Below, in pieces: positions 23,233-34,978 of a DNA stretch of 64,000 nucleotides (position 1 is the stretch's first letter; every line of letters begins with the position of its first letter). The notes under the pieces were generated by a model. The model searched no databases and had not been told where the DNA came from. It worked only from the letters and a program-made list of their open reading frames with translations. The stretch spans positions 496,001 through 560,000 of the forward strand of contig OZ237772.1 in NCBI GenBank assembly GCA_965178125.1, written 5' to 3'. The stretch comes from Bilabrum cf. latius (taxonomy: Eukaryota; Bigyra: Bicosoecida; Bigyra; Bicosoecida). The position numbers and the translations under genes were made by a program.

Positions 23233-23735
23233 CTGCACGAGATGGAGGCAAGCAAGGGGAAAACGGTACTTGTACTCGCGCCCGTTCCATTTGGTCCACG
23301 CCACAGAACGGCAAGTGTTCATTAGGCATGGATTCCAGCCACCAATGGGATAAACACTTTGGCATTATCATGTGGTAGGTCAAGGCTTCCCACAATAATG
23401 CGGTAACCAAACGCAATACATCAAGAACGCAAGATGAGCATTCACTTGGAGAGACTGACCAATATGCCGGAATCCAAAGCGACACCCCAGGCTTCTAACT
23501 GTGTGATGCCACCACGCGGCAACTGACACCAACTATTGAACTATCTCACATCACTACGATTGCTTCGGGCATTTTCTTTTGAACGCACGGGACTGCTTGT
23601 GGCCGCTCACTAATATACCACATTCAGAATGCTAAGTGCACTGCTCAATCAGCAGTTGCAGTGGTGCGCGTCATCTGGTTTGTACGCCCAAATTGAGCTA
23701 AAGTGTCTTGTTAACACGCGTGTTCTGTTGTTATC
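23233..23735. other. Divergent region, probably holding the RPN10 first exon
   Basis: 503 bp of AT-rich DNA between RPN10 and xylulokinase. A splice acceptor ends at 23233. A short first coding exon of RPN10 must lie here or in the adjacent sequence, but I could not pick it with confidence. Confidence 0.4.
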
Positions 23736-25751
23736 ATGTTAAGGCCCTGTCGCTCGTGGAGAAGTGCTGCCACCCGCACGATTCGCGCCGGTGTGGTCGC
23801 AACTGGCTCCCTGGCTGCCACGGCTCGGATTTCATCGTGCGGAGCCCCGAAGTCTGGATCCTCTGGGCGTTGTATGTCAACTAGTGTGCTAGGATAGGAT
23901 GGCATCGCGCTGGGGGTGGATAGTAGCACGCAGGGCGTCAAGGTGGTGGCAATCGATTCCGCGCTCAAGATCGTCCACAGTACTGCGCTCCGATATGACG
24001 ACGACCTGCCTGAGTATGGAACCACCAATGCAGTGCACGAGGGACCGGAGCCGGGTGAAGTCACCCAGCCGACGGCCATGATCGCGGACGCCATAGATCG
24101 CGCCTTTATGCGCATGAAGGAGGAGGGTTTCCAGTTCGAGAGGGTGCGAGCAGTCAGCGGGAGCGGGCAGCAGCACGGGAGTGTCTACTGGGCTCGTGGT
24201 GCGGACGAGGGACTGGCCGCGATGGACCCGGGGCAGTCCGTGGCTGAGCAGCTGCCCGCGCTGCTGGCCCGTTCCCGCAGCCCGATCTGGATGGACTCCA
24301 GCACGCGGCCGCAGTGCAGTGCACTCGAGGAGGCCGCGGGGGGCCCCGAGGCGCTGGCTAGAGCCACGGGGTCCAGGGCATACGAGCGCTTCACGGGGAA
24401 CTAGGTGGCTCGGCTTGTGCGCGGGGGAGGTGCCCCTGGGTCCAGGAGCAGCAGCTCGGGTGCTGCTGGATCGGAGGGGCAGGGGCAGGGGCAGGCCGAT
24501 GGAGATGGCGCGGCTTTGGCGGATCGACTGTCCCGCGTGTCTCTGATCTCCTCCATGGGGGCCTCCTTGCTGGCGGGGCATGTGGCACCAATCGACTACA
24601 GCGACGGGAGCGGGATGAACCTGCTGGACATCCGGGGAACAGGGGACGGGAGCCAGGGCATCGAGTGGCTGGGCGAGGCACTGGAGGCCTGCGGGCCAGA
24701 GGGGGGCAACGGGGCGGATCGGCTGCGGGCGTGGCTTGGGGATCCGGTGCCCTCTCATGCCCCCGTTGCGGGGGAGGTGTCTGCCTTCTGCAGGGAGAGA
24801 TACGGATTCGGAGCCGATGTCACGGTGGCGGCGTGGTCTGGGGATAACCCCAACAGTGTGGCTGGCCTGAGGCTGTCACAGCCGGGTGAAATCGCCGTCT
24901 CGCTGGGCACCAGTGACACAATCTTCGGTATCGCGGGCGCGAGGGACGCTGCTCCGGGCCTTGAAGGACACGTGTTCGTGTCTCCCAGCGACCCAGCCTC
25001 CCGCATGCTGATGCTGTGCTACAAAAACGGGTCTTTGACACGGGAGCGAGTGCGGGACATGCACGCGGGTGGGTCCTGGGAGCACTTCAACGCCGCTCTG
25101 GAGAGGACTTCCCCAGGGAACAACGGGACCATCGGGTTCTTCGTGGACCACCCGGAGATCACGCCCCCGATCCAGGCCACTGGAGACAGGCTCTTTGACG
25201 GGCAGGGCAGGCGGGTGGACGTGCCCGTGGCGCCGGATGGCTTGCCGGCCGAGAGCCGCAAGCTGGCGGCCCCCATGCCGGGGGCCAAGGGAGAGATGGT
25301 GTCCCTGGAATCAGTGGGGGGCAGCGATGCCGTGGTGCGAGCCGTGGTGGAGTCCCAGTTCCTCAGCATGAAGGCACACGGGGCGGCGCTGGGCCTGCAC
25401 TCGCCCAAGCGAGTCCTCGTCACAGGCGGTGCCAGTGCCAACGAGGCAGTGACCCAGGTGCTGGCGGACGTGCTGGGGGCACCCGTGTACGCTGCTGACA
25501 CTGCCGACTCGGCGGCTTTGGGAGCAGCCTACCGTGCAGTGCACTCTAGGGCGTGCGTGCGGGAGGGCAATTTCGTTCCCCTGGAGCAAGCCCTGAGGGA
25601 GTGCGCGGCTGCAGCGGGGCGGGACGGGGAGCCGTCGGTGCGTCTGGTGGCCAAGCCCCGGCCCTAGGCGCAGCTGGTGTATGCTCAGATGGAGGAGGCC
25701 TTCAGGGCGAGAGAAGCCGTGGTGATGGGGGAGAAGCCAGCCAGGGGGTGA
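23736..25751 (+). CDS. XYLB: Xylulokinase (FGGY family), organelle-targeted form
   Basis: Converts D-xylulose to xylulose 5-phosphate with ATP. 671 residues, single exon, TGA stop. The animal-type XYLB pattern is clear: GVDSSTQGVKVVAID, SGSGQQHGSVYW, WMDSST, GSRAYERFTGN, IDYSDGSGMNLLDI, GDNPNSVAGLRL, VSLGTSDTIF, then VTGGASANEAV and APVYAADTADSA. A basic, Arg/Ser/Thr-rich leader of about 55 residues (MLRPCRSWRSAATRTIRAG) precedes the catalytic part and looks like a mitochondrial presequence. TAG occurs in the leader region (23895), directly after ERFTGN (24402), where the family has an invariant Gln, and near the C-terminus (25665). A Gly/Ser/Gln-rich insertion follows the second TAG. Xylose isomerase is encoded about 2 kb downstream on the other strand. 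Confidence 0.93.
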
Positions 25752-25838
25752 TTTCAATGGATGGATCTGCGTCATGCATGCAAATAGGTTATGCTTGGAC
25801 ATCACAGAGTTTCAAGGTGTTGCGCAACAGGGTCTAGG

Positions 25839-27272
25839 TCAGTCACCACCCGCTGCACCCTTGGTTTGGTTCTCCTTCTCCCCCAAGAATCCCTCGAGAT
25901 CTGCCACTAAATCATCTTCGCTCTCGTCTCCATTGCCCTCTCCGTCCTGCGCGTCTGCTGCACCTGCACCTGGCTTTGGCTCCTCCTCCTCCTCGTCCAT
26001 CTGCCCCTCCACCTCCCCTCCCTCTGCCCCCTCCCCAGCACCCCCACTCGACTCCACTCCCAGCAGATCCTCATCCTCACCTTCATCTACCCCATCCCCA
26101 GCTGCAGTAGATCCGCTCGATCCGCCAGACGCGCCAGTGGCCTCCCCTCCCCCCGCGGATGCCTCCAAGTCCACGTCCAGAGCCAGCACCCCCCGAGCAT
26201 CTGCACCCCCTGTTGCGCCTACATCTTCATCTTCATCTCCATCCCCGCTGCACACCGCCAGAAGTACCTCGCATGCCCGCAGCAACTCCCCAGCAGCAGC
26301 GCCCTCCCCTTTCTCCACTGCGGGCCGCCCGTCCGAAGCCACCACTGGCTCAGGCTTGGAGCTGCCACCTCCCCCTTCCGCCACACCGGCAGCCTCGCAC
26401 AGCCTCTGCAGCCTGGCCCGCGCCTGCACCGCGAAGTCCCTCAGCTCCCTGAACTCAGTCGCAGACAAGCGGCAGGGAGGTACTGCTCTCTCCTCTGTCC
26501 GTCCTCCATCCTCCTCCTTGTCATCTTGCGCCCCGCTGGCACCGAGCAAGTGCCTGGCCCTCGCACGCTGGTCGGCCGGCGAGCAGCCGTCTGCAGGCGC
26601 AGCCGTGGCACTCGCATCGGCCGGGTCAAGGCCGCAGAGCGCTCTGGCCATGGACGCCAGGCGTGCACCTGTCACCTGGAGATCGCGCTGCAGCTTGGCA
26701 CGCGCTGCGATGAGCTCGGGGTCGGGAGTATCAGGCGATGGCGAAGCCTCTGGTCCTGCTTCCGAGATTGCAGCAAGCAACGAAGTGGCAGGACCCAGGC
26801 CAGCATCGGGGATAACTCCTTCATCGATGGCCTATCGAATAGCATCGTCTACCCCTAGTCTCTGCATGGCGTCCTTTGCTGGTGTGCCGGCTGTGTCGAC
26901 GAGTGTGTGGCAAAGCGCGACTGCTTTCTCTGCAACGTGCCCTTTCTTCGTCACAAGGGCGCTACACAGAGTATCAGCGATCACATCAGCCCTGTGGTGG
27001 TGTACTCAAGCATATGGTGGACATATGGTAGGAGGAAAGCATAAAGAATGCGTGCTTGCTAAGCACTATTCGCAGGTAGGCCATCGACCTGGTTCTCCGT
27101 TGTCCCAGCGTGATACGCTAGACTACTAGTACACTCAAAATCCTCACTGTGATGGATCACGCATGCAGGCGTCCATAAGCATCGTGGTGGAACTAGGATC
27201 TAGCGAATGGACATCACTGCCATCACTCAGAACAACCTTCTTTACTAGGTCTCGCAGGCTTTCCACGGCCAT
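25839..27272 (-). CDS. VHS/GAT-like adaptor protein (tentative)
   Basis: 425-residue protein from two exons: 27272-27148 (MAVESLRDLVKKVV...) and 26991-25839, separated by an intron with GTGAG and CACAG borders. The first 100 residues are helical and end each turn with short repeats (DVIADTLCSALV, AEKAVALCHTLVD), resembling the VHS/ENTH superhelix of TOM1-type trafficking adaptors. A second helical stretch, AARAKLQRDL...RELRDFAVQARARL, could be a GAT-like bundle. The C-terminal half is acidic and disordered, ending in GFLGEKENQTK. One TAG lies at 26832. The similarity is pattern-level only; an ARM/HEAT protein of another kind remains possible. Confidence 0.55.
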
Positions 27273-27566
27273 ATGCTGCTATCAAAGATTTATGTATGCT
27301 CTTTCTGTTGCGGCTACTTTGCAGTGTGGCTCTTCGGTACCAGTCACTAGGTTATTGAACAGAACATTCCCGGTCGTGTCCCAGGAACCCGGATCAATCA
27401 CAGACAAGCGCCCACGAACGCCCATTAAAGCCGCATTACTCTGCTGGAAACAACGGACTCTGAATGATGAACACACACTCATACGAACAAGCACGAAACC
27501 TTGCGACGCAGGCCACACATAGACTACCAGCCCGCAGGCCCGGTCCAATCCTCATCTGGCCGCGGC

Positions 27567-29333
27567 TCAGCCGTACACGACCTGCGCCAGGTTGCGCTCG
27601 TACAGCTCCTGCTTACCCGACTTGATGGCTGGCTCCCCGTTGTCCTGCACATACTTCCTCAGGTCCTCCAAAGTGACTCCCTCACCGCCGGTCTGCTCCA
27701 CCTTGGCACCCAGCCCATCGTCCCAGGACGAGTACCTCTGCTTCACGTCATCCAAAGTGACGCCCTTCTCGCGCATAGCCGCCGCATTCTTAAGACCAAG
27801 AGCCCACGCATCCATTGCCGCGATGTGCGCGATGAAGATGTCCTCCAAATCGGTGCTCTCCCGCCTCACCTTGCAGTCGAAGTTAAGGCCGCCAGAGTGC
27901 AGCCCGCCCTGCGCCAGCACGTGCAGCATCGACAGCGTCGTCCACTTGGCGTCCTGAGGGAACTCGTCCGTGTCCCAGCCGAGCAGCTCGTCTCCGGTGT
28001 TCGCGTCGATGGACCCCAGCATGCCGTACTGCGCCGCGATCATGATGTCGTGGTCGAACTGGTGCCCCGCCAGGGTGGTGTGGTTGGGCTCGATGTTGAG
28101 CTTGAACTCATTCTGCAAGCCGTACTGGTGCAAGAAGCCCATCGTGGTGGCGGCGTCGTAGTCGTACTGGTGCTTCATGGGCTCCTTGGGCTTGGGCTCC
28201 ACCAGCAGCTGGAAGGAACCGCCCAGGTCGTTCCTGCGCTGCACCACCATGCGGAAGAATGCAGCCGCATGGTCCAGCTCCCTCTTCACGTTGGTGTTGA
28301 TCGAGGACTGGTAGCCCTCTCTGCCCCCCCAGAAGACGAAGTTCTCCCCGCCCAGCTTGGTGTTCACCTCGAGCATCTTGTTCACGTTGGCGCCAGCGCG
28401 CGCGTACACGTGGAAATCGGGGCTGGTCATGCCTCCGTTCATGAATCGAGGGTCCGAAAACAGGTTGGTGGTGCTCCAGAGCAGCTTAGTGCCGGTCTCC
28501 TTCTGCTTGTTGTGCAGATACCCTGCCATGTGGTCCACGTTCTTCTCATAGTTGGACAGCTTGGCGTCATAGGGGGCCATGTCAGCGTCGTGGAAGGTGT
28601 AGTACTCCACGCCCAACTTGGAGAACAGCTCGAAGGCTGCGTCTGCGATGCGCTCGTACTCCCCCACGGTGTTGCTGTCGTCGTTCCAGGGCCTCTCCAT
28701 CGTGGGCATGCCGAAGATGTCGCGCCCCACCCAGCGGAAGGTGTGCCAGTAGCTGCGTTGGTAGGCAGAACGTACGGCATGTTGCAAATATTATTGACTT
28801 GTTATTGCAACTGGTTTGCACGCTCAGTAAGTCTTCGTTCAACCAAGCCACGCAGCAGGCACTCTACGGTAACAGCTGGATCTTGGGCACCAACATGCAA
28901 CTTCGGTCGATCCGTGCGCAGGGCTGATGCCGAGCGGGTACATGCCCTCACCATACTGCAAATCGCATATGCTCCTTCATGCTCTGCGGTTGTAAGGTGG
29001 AAAGAAACATCGAAGTGGACGAATGTGCAAGTAAATCGCAACGCCGGCGTGCTACGCGTCACGTGACGCGAGGCAGGAATGGCCTATTCATGCACGCCGG
29101 CCCGCTTGGCTCTCTTGAGAATTAAAGCAACATACCTTTCCTTCAATGATGGCTTCGGGATCGTAGTGGCGGAATGCCAAGGGGTTTGACGAGGACGCGC
29201 CCTCGTACTTGATCTGGCCGATCGAAGGGAAATACTGCCCGGATGACATCATGCGGATGGCTGAACGCCCACCGCTAACCATTCCCGAACGTGTCGACAG
29301 TCTAGAAGCAACAGACCGAGCAGCACGCATCAT
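27567..29333 (-). CDS. xylA: Xylose isomerase with N-terminal presequence
   Basis: Interconverts D-xylose and D-xylulose with divalent metal. Three exons: 29333-29136, a 32-nt microexon 28983-28952, and 28752-27567; TGA stop, 471 aa. Splicing restores the family block [20 protein letters not shown] exactly. Other signatures: YFPSIGQIKYEG, HDADMAP, FWGGREGYQS, KLNIEPNHTTLAGHQFDHD. The first 35 residues (MMRAARSVASRLSTRS...) are basic and Ser-rich, like a mitochondrial targeting peptide. There is no TAG in the whole CDS and codons are strongly C/G-ended, suggesting high expression. It is near the xylulokinase gene, the next step in the pathway, with only the VHS-like gene between them. Confidence 0.95.
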
Positions 29334-29528
29334 GCTTGGGCTTTCTGTGCTGATGAAGTGGCGCAATCGTAAACTCGGATCTCGCTTTTTGGTAAGGTGC
29401 ACTTTTGGATGGCCCAGCGTGTTGCCGCATTGGTCATCCTGGAGGATGCTGCTGCTGTGCACTGAGTGTCACGTCGACACATTGGTTGCGAAACGCAAGC
29501 ATGCTAGTATTTCCCCCAATGCACTCAC

Positions 29529-32500
29529 TCAGTCCCATCTCGTGTGCATGGCCACGGCCTCCGCAGCCAGCTCGTCCGCCGCTCTCGCCTCGCGCCCCAG
29601 CCCCACGGCTGCCGCCTGCCCAGCCGCCTCCGTCCCCTCGCCCGCCGCAAGCACGGCAGCCTCCAGCGCAGCCAGAGCCGCGCGCCCCCGAGCCCTAGCC
29701 TGCGCCGCTGCCCCCGCGCCCCTCACTGGCACGGCCACCCCATGGAACCCACCCCCCGCTGCTCCTACACCTACACCTACCCCTACCCCTACCCCTACCC
29801 CACCGGGCTATCCACCCCCCCTGAAACCAGCCCCGCTCCGGTGCCCTCTTGACCCCCCCACCAGTGCCCGCTCCACCTCTGCATCCTCCCTCGCCCGACG
29901 GTCCAGAGCAGCAAGCCGCCCCCCCCCAGCACCCCCACCCTGGGGGGTGCGTCCCCTGACCCTCCCCCTCTTCCTCCGCTCCATCGCGGCCGTCGTGCGC
30001 TGGTGCGAAGGCACAGCCGCACCTCCACCAGTCGGACCCCCATCAGCACCCGTTCCCTCTCCCGCCCTGGATCCGCCCACAGGTGCCTGCCGCAGCGCGC
30101 TCCGCAGCTGGGTCATGGCTACTCGCAGCCGCCCCGCATCCCCCGCGATCTCCATCTAGGCCGCTGCCTCTCGGCTCAGCAGAGTGGAGGGCACGGCCCC
30201 TAGGGCCACGGGCTGTGCACCACCACGCAGTGCACCCGATCCGATCTCCCGGTCCTCCTCCTCGTCGCCCCCCATGGCTCCGCCCCCTGTCCAGTCCCGG
30301 ACCAGGCCACTCCCCTTCCCCGCACCCTCTTGCCAATCACTCGCCTCACCCTCCACAGAGTCCCCGGCCCGGACTCCCTCCGCCAGCGCCCGCCCAATTG
30401 CATGCGCCCCCAAACTGAATCCCATCCCCAGCCCCGCCCCATCAGCACCGGTCCCCTGCTCGGGTCCCCCGGGCCGCAGCCTCAGCCTCATGCCCCCGCC
30501 CTGCAGCCCCCTGTACTCCCTGCCCTCTGCCTCGGGCAGCATCGCGGACACCCTGCCACCCCCACCCTCTAGTGCCCCACCCGCACCCCCGCCCTGCGAG
30601 GCCAGACCCACCCGTCTCACGGGAGCCCCGCGCGCCTTCCCGCCCTAGCCACTGGACCGCTGCCCGCCCCCCGACCGCCCCAGTCTCGAGGACCGCAGCT
30701 CTGCTCTCATGCGCCTCACCTCCTCCTCGAGCGCAGCCGCAGCCTCCCGCTCCTCCTCTTCCGCCTCGTCGCCCACGTCCTCGGCACTCCCATTCCTGCC
30801 ATCGCCCGCCCCCCCTGCGCCCACAAGCGAAGCCCCAGCGCTGAAGCCCTCGTCCAGTGAAGCCACGCCCAGCCCCTCCAGCTGCGAGCTGCCCGCGGGA
30901 CCGACCTGCCCAGGTACTCCCGCCCCACTCCCACCCCCACCAGTGCCGTAGATGCCCTTGAGCGCCCGCCGCCGCGCCGCTTCCCCTGCACTGCGCCACT
31001 GCAGCCCAGTCAGTCCCCCTGCCCTCTCGTCCCCGACCCCGCGCATGCCCCTGGCACGAGCTCGCATCACGGCAGGCAGCAGGCCAGTGGCAGTCACGCG
31101 CGCCCCACCCTCCCCTGCTACCTCAAACTCGCTGTGCTGCGGCCCTGCAGCCCTGTCCTGCTTGCCCTCTGGCTGTACCCCCGCCCTTGTCCTTCGGCTG
31201 GGCGCGCTCCTCGTTCCCTCTCCCTCCGTGACCACGAGCACTTCTGCATCCCCCCCCAGCGTACCCCCCCCATGCCCGCCCCCAAGAGGGGCACCCTCCT
31301 CCCCTTTGGCCCGCCGCAGAGCCGCCCCCTGCAGCCCGGCCAGCAGCAGGGGATCTCTGGGCACATCGTCCAGCCCCTCATTGGAACCGGCAACGGACCT
31401 CATGCCCGCACTCTCGCCCATGCCCTAGCCCAACTCCTGCTCCATGCCCTAGCCTAACTCCTGGTCCTTGCCCTGGTCCTCCCACTGGGCGTCTGCCCGG
31501 GGTGTAGCATCCGAAGCCACAGCCTGACCTACCACCCTGCCCTTGCCCTTGCCCTTGCTCTAGCCCTTGCCCCTGCCCATCTCCTCCAGCCTCACCTCGG
31601 CAGATCTAGCTGCAATCGGGGTGTCCGTCAGCACCAGAACTGCCAGGGAAGGCAGTGCCAGCAGCCTGGCCACCTCCTGAGGCCGACCCACGGCGGCATG
31701 TGCAAGGGAAAGCCACTCGAGTTGGGGGAAGGCCACGGGGGACGGGACAGAGGGAGAGGGAGGCGACTTACCGTCCTCCACCGATTGCGCCTTCAGGGCA
31801 CCCTCGTCAGCGCCGGCCTCCACCTCCCAGGCCACCGGAGTGCAGTGCACCTTGGTCTTGCTCAGATCCAGTACGCGCAGGGAAGGCATCCCCGCCAGCA
31901 GCTGCCAGCCCCACTCCCATTCCCCTCTTCCCCCATCTCCATCATTCGCGGTGCCCTGTTGGCCTGTTGACTGCTGGCCCGCTCCCAGGGGGTTCTCCGA
32001 GACATCCAGCTCCTCCAGAGCGGGGAACAGAGGGACTCGACCGAGACCCGGGCTGGATGCCCCGGTCCCCCGCACGAGTGGTGGGTCCGTGACCTGTCCC
32101 CGTACCGCCTCCACCGCCCGCCTGCACCTGGCAGCAGAGGGCAACGACCGCATCCCGTTGCCGGCCAAAGACAGCCGCTGCAGCTGAGGCAGAGCCGCAA
32201 GCAAAGCCACGGCCCTGGGCTGCAGTGCATTGTAGGCCAGGCTGAGACGGCGTAGTGAACAAAAGGGAAGCGTGCTCCTGGGGGCTGTAGAGGGGTTGCT
32301 GCTCCCCGATGGGGGCAGTGGCACGGCGGGCAGCCTCACCCCCGCGAGCGAGTTGCAGTCGAGTGCGAGCTCCTGCAGCACGGGCAGCCTCGCCAGGGCA
32401 GAGAGCGGCAGGGCGTTGTCAGAGGCATCCAGCCGCTCGAGAGACGAGAAGAAACCCAGGTCCTGGGGAACAGCGTCCACCAGCCCCCGGCCGGACACGT

Positions 32501-32903
32501 CTGCCTGCACGGCCTCTCCCGGCAGCGCGCGCCCCGCCGCCTGCAGCAGCTGGAACCCATCCAGCACCCTGGGCCGCCTGCCTCCCAGGATGCGCTTCGT
32601 CGCGTCCCTCGGTGCACTCGTCACACCAGTGAGAGGGCCCGGGGCGGGAACACCGGCGCGTGGCCTAGGCTTTCTCCCTGGCCCCGGCCCAAGAGCCCCG
32701 CCCACCGACACAGCCTCCTGCTGCACCGGCCCTCTGGCGGGGCCACCGAGAGCCAGTCGGGCGCGGCTCTGGCTGCTTGGGCGGGAACTTGGAGGCGGGA
32801 CCAAACCCATCGATGATGCAGTGCCCATTCTGATCGCCTCTCTGCTGGCAGGTCCTGCGGCGGGCCGGCGCACGGGCACCGAGCGTCCCGCCCCTCGTAG
32901 CAT
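29529..32903 (-). CDS. XRRA1: XRRA1-like leucine-rich-repeat protein
   Basis: 1,124-residue frame, single exon as modelled, TGA stop at 29529. The N-terminal third holds a leucine-rich-repeat domain. VLDGFQLLQAAG, VDAVPQDL, LERLDASDNALPLSAL, LQELALDCNSL and LRRLSLAYNAL follow the spacing seen in X-ray radiation resistance associated protein 1, including the DGF-LL and ASDN-LPL blocks. The rest is Gly/Ala/Arg-rich with one predicted coil (EEEEREAAAALEEEVRRMRAEL). TAG codons at 31560, 30645, 30156 and 29808, plus two in a repeated GMEQELGQ segment near 31430. The frame is open upstream to about 33180 without an ATG, so a 5' exon may be missing. Confidence 0.65.
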
Positions 32904-33457
32904 GCCCTTGGCGGATGCTGCTCTGCTAGTGCCCGGCGGGCCGATGCCGCCCAGTCCGATTTTTAACTAGCTATCACGGTTCTATCGTAGCCTGCTGTCG
33001 ATAATCGCGGATCTGGCGAGCGCGTGGTGGGCGCGACCAGCGGCAAGCCTCGCGAGAGCAGCAGGGCTCGTAGCATCTGAGGGCGGTGGAATGGCCTGAT
33101 CAGCTCGAACCAGGACGCCTTCCAGAGGTGCTGCTGCATATGATTCCGATCGTAAATGGGCTATCCGATTATATCGAGATGCTTGCTATGCATGCAGCGA
33201 TGTGGGCATGAAGTCGGACTGTCTGGCCGGAGCTTCAGCGACTGTTGAAGGCAACTGATGCTAGTTCTACAATGTTCGCGAGCCGACTATGGTCGATCCA
33301 GCCAGCGATAGTCCATTCATGCTGCCTTTCAGACAGAATCAGGTGAATCGGAGCCGGCCTTTCCGTTGCAACTTTTGGTTCGCTACGAACTTTCGCATGG
33401 CAAAAACTAAATCCCGCAGCAGGGACACGTCACACGATCGTTGACCGCTGCGCAAGC
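32904..33457. other. Divergent intergenic region
   Basis: 554 bp. Bases 32985-33131 on the minus strand are GC-rich and open in two frames (one begins MQQHLWKASWFELIRPF and ends at TAA), so part may be a first exon of the XRRA1-like gene or a separate small ORF. The remainder, toward 33457, is AT-rich and probably contains the promoter of the FG-GAP-type gene. Confidence 0.3.
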
Positions 33458-34978
33458 ATGCAGACAATTTCCACTACGCTGGTGCTTCTAGTATCGATTG
33501 GATGTAGAAGTGGTTCTGCAGCATCCGGGCCTTCCCTTGTTGCAAGCCTGAACGTGACATAGCCTGCCTTTCTGAACCTGCTGGACGGAATCTCCCCGGA
33601 TGGCGGCAAGGCCCTGGTAATGTCACAGTTTACTGGCAACCCGCTCGCAAAGGATAAACTTAGTGCGATATTTGATGTGGATCAGTACGCTAGCGCATCA
33701 AAATGGCCCAGTGCTCCAATTTCCGAGCTTACTGATGCGATCACGTGGCCCAACACTGTTGGGCTCCCGTCACCCGGCCAACTTGGGGATGGCTTCAAGG
33801 GTTTCATCAACAGCGGCGGCTTCTTAGTTCCCCCGAAGTGCGTGGGTGCAGTGTCCGCCGTGCAGATCGATTCCTCTGGCTCGGCGGAGGTATCTGTGCT
33901 CTCTGTGCCCAAGGGCAATGCATTCGCGGGAGGCTGGTTCTACCACATGGCGCTGCCCCTCGACGTAGATGGAGACGGGCTGGAAGATCTCATCACCGCC
34001 AGAGCCATCAAGCCGATCATCGGGCAGTCAGGGGGCGAGCTGGTTTGGCTTAAGCGGCCCGCGGGCGCCTCCCCCCTTGCCCCCTCCTCTCTGCCCTGGG
34101 AGGAGGCCGTGCTGGCCAACGGGACCGGCTCACCGGACGTGTTCTTCGCGTTCGTGTGCGAAGTGCCCTCGGCGGACGGGCCAGGGTCGCCCGCTCGGCT
34201 GGTGCTGCGAGGCGCAGGGAGCACTCGTCACACCGCTGGCTGCGCCGACCCGGTCGCGATGGTGCACACTGCCTTTTTCTCGGGAGAGGGGCTCTGGATC
34301 ACTGCCCCTAGGGCCCCTCGGGGAACAAAGGGGCGCTGGGCGAACGGGGCCATGCTGCAGCGCGTGCAGCTGGATGGGAGCATCGGGCAGTCCTTTGGCG
34401 TGCAGCTGGCTGACATCGACGGGCAGGGGCAGGGCGAGGGCGAGGGCGAGGGGTCGTCTCAGTCGCTGGAGCTTCTAGTGACCAACCACGTGGACAACGC
34501 CACGCTGGCGGGGGTGTACGCCTACCGGCTCAAGGCGGGGGCCAGCGACCCCCTGCAGCCCGCATCCTGGGAGCGTGCCGTGCTGACGAGTGGATTCACG
34601 GTGCGGATCCCCGGGCCCGGGCAGGCTGCCCCGGGAGCCGCGGCCGCGTTCACCCCGTGCAGCGGGGCTGCCGCGGAAGGTGCCCCTGCGGGTCTGACCA
34701 AGCCGTGGGTCGTGGTGGCAGGGGATGGGGACGAGCGCGTGTACCTGCTGTCTCCCCAGAGCCAGAAGCAGGAGCAGCAGCAGGAGCAGGAGCAGGGGGG
34801 TGAAGGATGGGCGCCTGCGTTCGACCGGAACCTGCTGTCCAACTGCGCGGGGACTACTGGTGCCCCCGTGGTTGGCGATTTGGACGGCGATGGTGCGCAG
34901 GAGGTGCTTGTTCCCTGCTATGACACGGGATTCGTGCAGCTCTGGAGCTTCAAGGATGCGTGCAGTGGCAGCGCGTGA
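33458..34978 (+). CDS. Secreted FG-GAP/VCBS-repeat protein
   Basis: 506-residue protein with signal peptide MQTISTTLVLLVSIGCRSGSA and a TGA stop. At least three FG-GAP-like calcium-binding loops are visible (DVDGDGLEDLITA, DIDGQGQGEGEG, DLDGDGAQEVLVP), as in integrin-alpha beta-propellers and related secreted proteins. One TAG lies at 33560, early in the mature protein. A Gln/Glu-rich linker (written with CAG) precedes the last loop. No transmembrane helix is present at the C-terminus, so a soluble extracellular or vacuolar lectin-like propeller is inferred. Confidence 0.75.

Noticed and set aside
23236-23330. First exon of RPN10 starting ATGGAACGGGC
   Set aside because: The phase does not match the acceptor at 23233 and the residues do not fit the start of the VWA domain.
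27501-29066. 521-codon open frame on the plus strand
   Set aside because: It is exactly antisense to xylose isomerase, whose C/G-ended codons keep the opposite strand open. It crosses isomerase introns without any change.
33000-33131. Separate small gene MQQHLWKASWFELIRPF... ending at TAA
   Set aside because: It could be real, but there is no supporting homology and the adjacent frame is equally open. It is noted only in the intergenic entry.
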